The notes below the pieces were generated by a model. That model was not told the DNA's origin. It saw nothing but the letters and a program-made list of their open reading frames with translations, and ran no database searches. A DNA stretch of 64,000 nucleotides from Flavobacteriales bacterium UBA3364. GTDB taxonomy: Bacteria; Bacteroidota; Bacteroidia; Flavobacteriales_F; PHOS-HE28. The position numbers and the translations under genes were made by a program. The stretch spans positions 3,627 through 67,626 of the forward strand of contig DEQO01000095.1 of assembly GCA_002360495.1 (NCBI GenBank). The letters are read 5' to 3'. Below, in pieces: positions 53,629 to 61,552 of the stretch (positions are counted from its first letter, which is position 1; each line of letters begins with the position of its first letter).

Positions 53629-56363
53629 TCCAGACCGAATTCTTTCAGCACGTCCTGTCGCTTCATCCGTGTGGCCAGTAGTTTCAGGTCCGGATCCGCT
53701 TCAGGTCTCTTTGACCCCACAGGATAATGGGCGATGACACGGTGGTAATCGATCAATCGCCGCAAGGTTTCGTCATCCTTCCCTGCATCGCGAGCAATGA
53801 TGTAGTGCTGCCAGACGGGAGCATGATCCGGATGAATAGCCAGGGATGAATCCAGGGTCGCGATGGCACGGTCATCACGACCGAGCAGATGTTCCATTTC
53901 ACCAATGGAGCAAAGCATATATCCGGCCCATCCGGTATCCGGTGGGTTGGTGTTCAAGGAAGCGCTCAAACCACTCCTGAACGAGGTGATCGCACCTTCG
54001 AGGTCCTTTTCCTCCTTCTGGACACGTGCGACGAAGGTGTAGGCGAGAGCTCTGTCACCAGCACTGCTGGTGCTATCAGCGTTCGCGACCGCCACGGCAC
54101 GGTCGGCCAGCACGCGTGCACCTTGCATATCGAACCTGCCCTTGACCCGGCATTTGATCCCCCAAACCAGCCATATCATGGCCGATGGGTCATCCGGTCC
54201 GAACAACGCAGTGTATTCATGTCCGGAACTATCCGCACAGGCCGCGCATTCCGGGAAATTGCCCGCACGTTCATGCGTGCTGGCGAGGAGATCCCACACC
54301 GAAGCAACGGATTGATGCGGAGAGGGTAGCACACGCTTGTAGATGTGTTGGGCGCTCCTCAGATGAACCAGCGCAGAATCCGTCATACGATGATCGTGGT
54401 ACAGACGACCGATCTGTGTTTCCAGATCGGCCACATGCAGGTGAAGCGGTCCGCGCTCGGCAATGAGTGCTGTGCGCGCCCCATCGAAGCACCATAGCGC
54501 ACTGTCGAGATCACCCTTTCTGCCGTACAATGCACCCTGATCGGCCAACAGACTCGCAGCCTTCATCCCTTGGAGCATACCGTTCTGCCGAGCGATGGCG
54601 ACGGCTGATCCGAGTTCCCGTTGAGCACCGACCATATCCTCCCTCGCCAGGTAGATCTCCGATCGACACTTGTGCACATCCACATTGGCCGCCGCCAGCG
54701 GACCGAGCAAACGATGCTGAATGGCCAAGGCCGTGTCGAACTGTGCCATGGCGAGGGGATTACGATCGAGGTCTTTCAATACAAGTCCACTGTATACATG
54801 GATGTTCGCCACGTGTGGATGGTCCTCCCCCAATGAGGCTCGTAAAATGCGACCCGCCTCTGCGTAGCCTTCGACCGCCTCATCGAAGCGACCTTGCATA
54901 TGCATGGCTCTGGCCAGGATGGAAATGGAAGCGGCGATCTCCGGATGGTCCGCTACCAACCGCCCTTTGCGCTTGATCAAGCTCTGCTCCGCCACTAGCC
55001 GACCCTCATCCAGCGATCCAATGCCCAACAGTGGGTCGGCCATGTCGAACAAGCCTTGTGCAATACGTGGGTGGTCCGGTTCCAAATGGCGTTGCCAGAT
55101 GCCGAGCGCCAAGCGCAGATCGACCATGGCCCCCTCGAGCGTACCCATCCCTATCTTGATCTTACCACGGGCGTTGTAGGCGTAAGCCAAGCCGAGGCTA
55201 TCTCCAGGGTGTGCCAGCTCCAGTGCAATGGCTTTCTCCACTTCGGTCGTTGCTTCGCCATAACGGCTCATTTGCATCAACACCAAGGCCAGCTCGCTGT
55301 GCATGGCAGCGATCTCCGGATGCCCCACGGGCAAGTGTTGCTCGGCCAATTGAACGCCGCGTTGAGCATGTGCAAGCGCGCTATCCACCGCAACGATCAC
55401 CTGCTCCAACAAGACCAGGTCGTGCAGCGATCGCACCAATTCCAAAGGCTCGAACGCGTCGGCTTGTTCGGACATGATAGCGTGGATACGTTGTTCGGTA
55501 GCGATGGCCGCCGCGTATTGCAGGCGGGTTTCCTGCACGTCGGCTTTCAGTCGATAGCTCTGGACCAGTTGGCGGATGCTCGTATTCGCACCGGCCACGG
55601 TGGCCCCTCCCTGCTGCTTTTGCGCCAACGCTGTGGAATACTCCTTGTCCAGCCGATCGGAGCGCAACAGCGCCAGAACGCTGTCCACGTTCCCGTTCCG
55701 ATACAGTTCGTAGGCCTTGCGATATGTTGCCGAAACGTCGTCCAGATCCACGGCTGCGAAGCGTTCGGCCAGTTCCCCGGAGCGCGCCAATGCCTCGCTA
55801 TGTTGGGCGGTAATGCGTTCGACGGCCGCCTCCATGTTCCGCAGGGTATCCGCCAGCTCCTTGTTCAGCATCGCGATACGTTGCTCCACCGCGATCGTGG
55901 TATCGCGCAGGACATCCATGCGGCGCTTGAAGGCTTCGTTGATGGAAGCGGTCGCCACATTGTAGAACGCCGTTCGTGCAGCAGCGAGCTTGCCCGCTTC
56001 GGCCATGACCACCTGAACGCCGGCACTACCACCCGCAACCACCTGTTGCAGCTCACGCATATTCACCACCTCCAAACCCGTCTTCTCCACGGTGATGGGC
56101 ACTGCTGTACCTCTTGCCACGCCAACGAAAGCAAGGGTGAAGGCTCCTTGCCTGTCACTCGTCGTGGCCTTAGCGAACGGGGCCCGGATGCGTGCGTCGC
56201 TCACGTAGACCTTCTTGCCGGTCTCGTAGGCGCTGTTCTGGATGGTGACGGTACCCGACAGGGGTAACGACTGTGCGAAGCTTGCGGCGACGTAGAACAG
56301 TAGACTGCATATGGCTGTGCATCGCAGCAAGATCGTTCGATTTATTCCGTCCGGTGGTAGCAT
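53625..56363 (-). CDS. Exported regulatory-domain/coiled-coil/TPR protein E (longest paralogue)
   Basis: 912-residue member. I prefer the ATG at 56363 (MLPPDGINRTILLRC leads into the signal peptide ICSLLFYVAASFAQ); a TTG at 56381 overlapping the F stop as TTGA is possible. Shared SLPLSGTVTIQNSAYETGKK, SDARIRAPFAKATTSD; MAEAGKLAAARTAFYNVATA; coiled coil; long TPR array (ARAMHMQGRFDEAVEGYAEA, LGEDHPHVANIHVYSGLVL). Tail: LATRMKRQDVLKEFGLE. It lies directly after gene F and overlaps gene D by 4 bp. Confidence 0.84.
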   Translation of the reverse strand: MLPPDGINRTILLRCTAICSLLFYVAASFAQSLPLSGTVTIQNSAYETGKKVYVSDARIRAPFAKATTSDRQGAFTLAFVGVARGTAVPITVEKTGLEVVNMRELQQVVAGGSAGVQVVMAEAGKLAAARTAFYNVATASINEAFKRRMDVLRDTTIAVEQRIAMLNKELADTLRNMEAAVERITAQHSEALARSGELAERFAAVDLDDVSATYRKAYELYRNGNVDSVLALLRSDRLDKEYSTALAQKQQGGATVAGANTSIRQLVQSYRLKADVQETRLQYAAAIATEQRIHAIMSEQADAFEPLELVRSLHDLVLLEQVIVAVDSALAHAQRGVQLAEQHLPVGHPEIAAMHSELALVLMQMSRYGEATTEVEKAIALELAHPGDSLGLAYAYNARGKIKIGMGTLEGAMVDLRLALGIWQRHLEPDHPRIAQGLFDMADPLLGIGSLDEGRLVAEQSLIKRKGRLVADHPEIAASISILARAMHMQGRFDEAVEGYAEAGRILRASLGEDHPHVANIHVYSGLVLKDLDRNPLAMAQFDTALAIQHRLLGPLAAANVDVHKCRSEIYLAREDMVGAQRELGSAVAIARQNGMLQGMKAASLLADQGALYGRKGDLDSALWCFDGARTALIAERGPLHLHVADLETQIGRLYHDHRMTDSALVHLRSAQHIYKRVLPSPHQSVASVWDLLASTHERAGNFPECAACADSSGHEYTALFGPDDPSAMIWLVWGIKCRVKGRFDMQGARVLADRAVAVANADSTSSAGDRALAYTFVARVQKEEKDLEGAITSFRSGLSASLNTNPPDTGWAGYMLCSIGEMEHLLGRDDRAIATLDSSLAIHPDHAPVWQHYIIARDAGKDDETLRRLIDYHRVIAHYPVGSKRPEADPDLKLLATRMKRQDVLKEFGLE

Positions 56364-56377
56364 GGTTCGTTGCTCGA

Positions 56378-58699
56378 TCAATCCGTGAGGTTGAATTCCT
56401 GCAAGACATCCTTTCGATCCAGCCGTACCGCCAATTCCTTCAGGGCATGCATAAGTACCTTCTTCTGTTCGGGATCGGTGTCTTCATCGCATAATCTCGC
56501 ACTCTTGATGAGATGCTCCAACGAATCGCTCTTCCGATCCTGGTCCATCGCGATCTTGCTGAGGTACCATTCGGCTTGCTGATGAGGAGTGATCGCGATC
56601 GTTCCCTCCAACACGGCGCGGGCGCTGTCCAATTCACCCAGACGGTACAAGGCCTTTCCCAACTCATTCTCATAGTCCACCACGTTCACTTGAGGGTCAT
56701 GATAGCCGACAGCCTCTTTCACGCGGGGCAGATATTTGCGGAACAGCTCAACCGCAGCAGTATCACGCCCAAGGGCTACCAGGTCATATGCCATGCGGCA
56801 ACCCGCGTCCAATATCAAGATATTGTCAGGCCCAAGGTTCCTTGTGCGGATCTCGAACGCAAGACTATCCTCCAGCAGTGCACCTTCGGCATCACCCAAG
56901 ACCGCTTTGATCCTTGCCATAGCAAGACGGACGTCTGCGATACTCCCATGTGTTGCACCATACAACTTCGTGAAAATACCAAGGCAACGTTCATACGCTT
57001 CCAGCGCGGCCTCATGTTCGCCCATACTTTTCAGGATCGCACCACGGACCCCGTGCATCCCCGCCATGCTGCTATGCTCCTCAGGCACCAAACCATCGTT
57101 CAGGATCAAGGTCGAATCCAATATGGCCAGCGACTCCTTGAACTTTCCTCTTTCCGCAACGCATAAGGATAAATTGATGGACGCAACGAACACATGCGGA
57201 TGACCCGGACCGACTTCCTTCATCAGCGAGGATCTTCCCGAACGCATGGCGGGTTCCGCCTTGGCCAGATCCCCCATCATGAAGTACAATCCCCCTACAT
57301 TGATCATGAACCGGGCGCTGGGCCGTGAGCCTGCGGTCCGGGACAGTTCATCCGCCTGCTCGTACATGGCCACCGCCTGCTCGTATGCTCCCAGGTCCTT
57401 ATGACATAGCATCAGGGCATGCAGACTCGCCTGGACCTCCGGGTGATCCGATGGATGAGCAGCCTGGCGCAACGCTAGACACTTCTTCAGGTGTGGCATG
57501 GCCGCATTCGGATCCCCGCTGTATCGCAACCCCATTCCCAGCAAATACTCCAAGTCCGCGACCCATAGCGGCTTCTCCTCCTCATGCCCCCGCATCAATG
57601 TGGAGGCTTCATCAAGCAAATTGAACGCCTTGGCCAGGGAATCGGAATCAAGCATCGCATTGGCCCATGGCGCCAGGAAACGGACCTGCTCGATGTGATC
57701 ATCGCCAAGGTGTTCTCGTACCCGTTCACGGCCCCGACGGTACTCAGCGGCAGCCTCGGTTTCGCGGGCCATGGACCGCAGCACTCCCCCTCTTCTGAAG
57801 GCTAGTTCATAATCCACATCGATCGTAAAGGCATCGGGATCAGCCTTCATCATTGCTGCCATTCCATCCAATGTATTGAGCGCACCCCTGTGATCCAGTG
57901 TCGCACTCAGCACATCCGCTTTCAATCCGAAGCTCTTGTAAACTTGTCGAATTGCCTCATTGGCTTGGGCGACAAGCTCAACGCCCTGCGCCCGATCTTT
58001 CCGGGCTGATGCGTAGTCTGCGTCCAAACGCTCCTTGTCCAGCAGCAACAACGTGGCATCCACGTCACCCCGCTGAAATGCGACGTATGCCTGACGGAAC
58101 AGATCTGATGTCCCATCCAGATCGGTGGTCGCGAACTGTCGCGCCAGTTCAACGGCGTGGCCCAGCGCTCTTTCCCGTTCTGCGGTCAACACGTCGATCG
58201 CATCATGCAAGGTGCCAACCTCCTTATCGCTAGCCGTCTCGAAGGCGGCCAAGCGGTCGGACAAGGCAATGTTCTCATCCTTCAAGGCGGACAATCTTCG
58301 GTGGTAGCTGGCCGCCACAGCATCAGTGGCGATCTTGTAGAACTGCTCCTGTGCCTCCGCGAGTTTGTGCGCATCGGCCATCACTACTTCCACCACGGAA
58401 GTGCGACCGAGGATCACGCTCTGCACCTCACTGTAGTTCACCACTTCATAGCCCTGCTTGCTCACGGTGAGGCGCACTGGGGTTCCGCTGCCAACACCTG
58501 CGAATTCCAACTTGAACTGGCCGGCGTTGTCGGATGTGGTCGGCTTGGACAAGGGTGCACGTACGCTGGCATCGCTGATGAACTGGCGCTTTCCGGTCTC
58601 GTACTGGCTGTTCTGGATGGCGATGGTGCCGGAAAGGGAGATGGATTGGGCCGCTATCAGGGCGGAGCTGATCAACGGAAAGAGAGCGATCAAGCGCAT
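56378..58699 (-). CDS. Exported regulatory-domain/coiled-coil/TPR protein F
   Basis: 773-residue member; signal peptide MRLIALFPLISSALIAAQ, shared SISLSGTIAIQNSQYETGKR, SDASVRAPLSKPTTSD, MADAHKLAEAQEQFYKIATD. Coiled coil around residues 130-190 and TPRs such as LEYLLGMGLRYSGDPNAAMP and AYEQAVAMYEQADELSRTAG. Tail: AVRLDRKDVLQEFNLTD. First TPR gene after the HEPN-membrane protein (12-bp gap), so it is probably made from the same transcript and may contact it in the periplasm. Confidence 0.85.
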   Translation of the reverse strand: MRLIALFPLISSALIAAQSISLSGTIAIQNSQYETGKRQFISDASVRAPLSKPTTSDNAGQFKLEFAGVGSGTPVRLTVSKQGYEVVNYSEVQSVILGRTSVVEVVMADAHKLAEAQEQFYKIATDAVAASYHRRLSALKDENIALSDRLAAFETASDKEVGTLHDAIDVLTAERERALGHAVELARQFATTDLDGTSDLFRQAYVAFQRGDVDATLLLLDKERLDADYASARKDRAQGVELVAQANEAIRQVYKSFGLKADVLSATLDHRGALNTLDGMAAMMKADPDAFTIDVDYELAFRRGGVLRSMARETEAAAEYRRGRERVREHLGDDHIEQVRFLAPWANAMLDSDSLAKAFNLLDEASTLMRGHEEEKPLWVADLEYLLGMGLRYSGDPNAAMPHLKKCLALRQAAHPSDHPEVQASLHALMLCHKDLGAYEQAVAMYEQADELSRTAGSRPSARFMINVGGLYFMMGDLAKAEPAMRSGRSSLMKEVGPGHPHVFVASINLSLCVAERGKFKESLAILDSTLILNDGLVPEEHSSMAGMHGVRGAILKSMGEHEAALEAYERCLGIFTKLYGATHGSIADVRLAMARIKAVLGDAEGALLEDSLAFEIRTRNLGPDNILILDAGCRMAYDLVALGRDTAAVELFRKYLPRVKEAVGYHDPQVNVVDYENELGKALYRLGELDSARAVLEGTIAITPHQQAEWYLSKIAMDQDRKSDSLEHLIKSARLCDEDTDPEQKKVLMHALKELAVRLDRKDVLQEFNLTD

Positions 58700-58711
58700 G
58701 GGGTGGCGTTC

Positions 58712-60310
58712 CTAGTGTGTCGGTTCCAGCATCACCTCCATCTCCCCATCACCTTGCAGGGGAACTTGTTTGTCCTGGTAGTACGCATACCCTTTACAGG
58801 TCACTTCAACGTCCTGAAAGGGTTCGCGTAGTTCCAAGGGGATAGCCAGGTCAAAGCGGCCAGTGGCATCCGTGGAGGCGATGACGGTCTTGATCCGGAC
58901 TTGTGCGTCCGGCACTGGCGCACCGGTCGCGAGGTCGCGGACGATGCCGCGCAATCGCTCACTGCCGGAAAGGTGGATCGGGAAGGCCACTTGCGCGTCG
59001 CGTTGGAGCGTGTACTTCGCCGCAGGATCGATGGGTACGTAGGCTTCGCCCATCGCCTCGACATCCAGTTGCACCGGAAGATCGATCAAGTTCGAGGGCA
59101 CTTGCGTGAAGACCGCTTCGCCCCTTTCGTTGATGGGGGCTTCGGCCTGGAAGTCGGTGGCCTTCAGGAGCACTTTCCCCTTGTTGCTCAGGATATGGTC
59201 GGTAGGCCCCTTGGGTCCATGGGTATGGATGGTCACGGTAAAGGGGCGATGGGTGTAGTGCTGATATACGAAGCCAAGAACAACAACCACGATGCCGACG
59301 GCAGCATAAGCGATCACCATCTTGCGTGAAAGCCAGGATGTCCTGAGGGTCTGCTGGATGTCGCCCAACTTCTCCTCACTGCGGGTAGCGCTGTCCTTCA
59401 GCTCTGCGAAACCCTCGCGTACTTCGCCGCGCAATTGTCCAAGGTCGTCGCGCACGGCTTGGATATCCTCCCGCACCGCGTTGAAGTAGGCCGTAAGCTC
59501 TTCCTTGGAGATGTCCAGGAACTTCTTGGGATCGGTCGTGATCCGTCCCTGGTCCTTGGCATGCTGGATGGGCGTTACCAGATCCTGGTAGTAAAGATCG
59601 AGCAGCTCCGTTTGGACATCGCTCAGTTGCTTGTGGTGCGCGACCACGTTGCGCACCCGACGGATGTCCTCCAAATACTCGCGGATCGTTTCGCGTTTGT
59701 CCCGGAGCAAGCGCAAGTAGGCATCGTCCTGGAACAGCTTCGCGTAACGCGGGAACTCCTCCTTCCCAATGAACAGCGATGCCAATTCACTGAAGGTGGT
59801 GCCACTGAGGATGTTCCCTTTCTCCGCCGCCTTCGACCACTTCTGCAGCGTTTCCTGCGGCACCCGGTCGCCGAGGTAGGCGATCAAAGCATCCTGGCCC
59901 TGATGTGTTTCGGCGATCAAACTGCGAAGTATCAACTCCACGGCGCGCACGCGCTTGAGCGAAAGCACTTGACCCTCCTCACCGGTCATCGCCGGTGTGG
60001 GTTGGGAAAGGCCCGCTCGTTCGGCAATGGTCTCTCCCCAAGAAAGCAAACGGTACAGGGCGATACGTCCTTCCTTGTCGGCTTCGGGGTGACGAACACG
60101 ACCGCTCACGACCGTCTCGAACGCTTCGAGTTCCGGCACTTGCAGACCGATGGACCCGGCAAGTGCCTTGGAGCCCTCCTCGGACTTGCGGCGTTTCAGG
60201 GCGGCCAGGAAAGCTGCACTATCGGTCGGTACCGGGAGCAAGGCCAGCCGCTCCCCCAAGGCCTTCAACAAGCCTTCTTCAAGTGACCTTTCAAATGACC
60301 GGGCATCCAT
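58712..60310 (-). CDS. HEPN-type protein with TM segment and periplasmic regulatory-like domain
   Basis: 532-residue bitopic protein. N-terminal ~250 residues are helical and resemble the Swt1-type HEPN domain; the HEPN RNase signature Rx4-6H is present as R220-NVVA-H225 in the helix DIRRVRNVVAHHKQLSD. A coiled coil follows (residues ~270-325), then a membrane segment (~331-349, MVIAYAAVGIVVVVLGFVY) and an exported part with a carboxypeptidase-regulatory-like domain (RLRGIVRDLATGAPVPDAQV, KGYAYYQDKQVPLQGDG), the same type as in the TPR proteins. So a cytoplasmic HEPN effector appears to be linked to an outside sensor. First gene of the minus run; TATCTTCC lies upstream. Confidence 0.8.
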   Translation of the reverse strand: MDARSFERSLEEGLLKALGERLALLPVPTDSAAFLAALKRRKSEEGSKALAGSIGLQVPELEAFETVVSGRVRHPEADKEGRIALYRLLSWGETIAERAGLSQPTPAMTGEEGQVLSLKRVRAVELILRSLIAETHQGQDALIAYLGDRVPQETLQKWSKAAEKGNILSGTTFSELASLFIGKEEFPRYAKLFQDDAYLRLLRDKRETIREYLEDIRRVRNVVAHHKQLSDVQTELLDLYYQDLVTPIQHAKDQGRITTDPKKFLDISKEELTAYFNAVREDIQAVRDDLGQLRGEVREGFAELKDSATRSEEKLGDIQQTLRTSWLSRKMVIAYAAVGIVVVVLGFVYQHYTHRPFTVTIHTHGPKGPTDHILSNKGKVLLKATDFQAEAPINERGEAVFTQVPSNLIDLPVQLDVEAMGEAYVPIDPAAKYTLQRDAQVAFPIHLSGSERLRGIVRDLATGAPVPDAQVRIKTVIASTDATGRFDLAIPLELREPFQDVEVTCKGYAYYQDKQVPLQGDGEMEVMLEPTH

Positions 60311-60510
60311 ATTTCGTTACTGGGTAGGTGGTGGTTCCGCGCAATGGAAGATAGTCCTTCGTCGCAGTCGCAAGCATCGCGCCGTAGCCTACCCACTGCA
60401 GTTCCGCAGGGAAGATACCAGGACGTCCGATGCCTGCCAACGGGGGTACCCATTTTGTGGTACATCAAGGACTTTATTAGCTTCCCCTCCTTACAGTCCG
60501 CAGGGAAGCA
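60311..60510. promoter_or_regulatory. Divergent promoter region between the HEPN gene and the second partner/nSTAND1 pair
   Basis: Minus strand: TATCTTCC (60346-60353), 6/8 match. Plus strand: TTG (60455-60457), 20-nt spacer, TAGCTTCC (60478-60485), 6/8 match, 25 nt before the ATG at 60511. Both are imperfect. No other structure recognised. Confidence 0.4.
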
Positions 60511-61545
60511 ATGGCCTCACTGAACGAAAAGTTGATCCAATCGGTCTATGATGGGCTGATCCTGCACCGACCACAGCTCAAGTCGCTCGTGGACCTGGAC
60601 GAGGATGACGACGATGACGGTGAGGTGGACATCCGCCTTTTGGCGGACCTGATCATCCGCTCCTACCCCTGGCCGATCGGCGTGGAATTGCGCCGGTTGT
60701 TCAGTGCGCAGTTGGCGGAACCGGACCGTATGCGGTTGGAACAGTTGTTCAAGACACTCGAGCGCACGTTGCAATTCCTCGCATTCGTGCAGGCTTCACA
60801 GATCCTCACGGTCGCTACCGAACGGAAGCTGGCGATCGGCAGCGGTCTGGGCGCCGAATTCACCCGGCGCTGGAGTACGATCACGTTGGGCAATCTCACT
60901 TGGCTGATCAAGCACACGCAGGACCTGATGGATGAAAACGGTCTTGTCCCCTTCATGGAGGAGGCCAAGCAGGAGCTGACCGCGGATTTCTTCTCGAACT
61001 GCAACTTCTGGATCCCTGAACGCAACGCGATCGGACATTACGAGATCCACCTGACCGATGAGCAGATCCAGATCAAATGCGTGGAATTGCAGGAGCGCCT
61101 CATGGCGATCCTGCGGAGCCTTGCCTTCCTGGCCAAGTACAAGCTGGTCTCGGTGCGTTCCATCCAGGTGGAGAAATCACGGCGCGGGGAAGCGCATTTC
61201 AACCACCAACTAAACATCCTGAACAGTTCCAATTCGGACTTCAAGGCGCAGGATGTGGATACGAACCTGTTCACGGAAAGTCGATCGGTACTGCTTTTGC
61301 GGACCACGAAACGGATGAACGAGTACTTGAACATGTCGCCTTTTGTGATCGATACCGGCATCGAGCGTATCGACACGAAGGAGAAGACAGCGATCAAGAA
61401 GGACATCTTCCTGTACGCACGCTACGCCAACGACACCCTGCATTACAGCGGGACCGAGGCCACGGACAAGTACGACCTGCGGGCCCTGAGCGTGTACCCG
61501 CAGATGATGGAGGACCTCAAGGCCTTCCTGCTCATCTTCAGTTGA
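60511..61545 (+). CDS. Conserved nSTAND1-partner protein of unknown function (copy 2)
   Basis: 344 residues, the same length as copy 1 and alignable throughout: HRPQLKSLVDLDEDDDDDGE near the start (acidic insertion of several Asp), SYPWPIGVELRRLFS, FWIPERNAIGHYEIHLTDEQ, FLAKYKLVSVRSIQVEK, and MNEYLNMSPFVIDTGIERID plus TKEKTAIKKDIFLYARYAN. Cytoplasmic, no known domain. It lies 7 bp before the second nSTAND1 gene, on the opposite strand to the HEPN gene. Confidence 0.8.
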   Translation: MASLNEKLIQSVYDGLILHRPQLKSLVDLDEDDDDDGEVDIRLLADLIIRSYPWPIGVELRRLFSAQLAEPDRMRLEQLFKTLERTLQFLAFVQASQILTVATERKLAIGSGLGAEFTRRWSTITLGNLTWLIKHTQDLMDENGLVPFMEEAKQELTADFFSNCNFWIPERNAIGHYEIHLTDEQIQIKCVELQERLMAILRSLAFLAKYKLVSVRSIQVEKSRRGEAHFNHQLNILNSSNSDFKAQDVDTNLFTESRSVLLLRTTKRMNEYLNMSPFVIDTGIERIDTKEKTAIKKDIFLYARYANDTLHYSGTEATDKYDLRALSVYPQMMEDLKAFLLIFS

Positions 61546-61552
61546 ACGGACA

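Noticed and set aside
44153..58699. CHAT protease domains at the ends of the TPR proteins
   Set aside because: Bacterial TPR proteins often end in CHAT domains, but I found no catalytic His/Cys motif pair in any of the six; all end right after the TPR part with the short tail motif.
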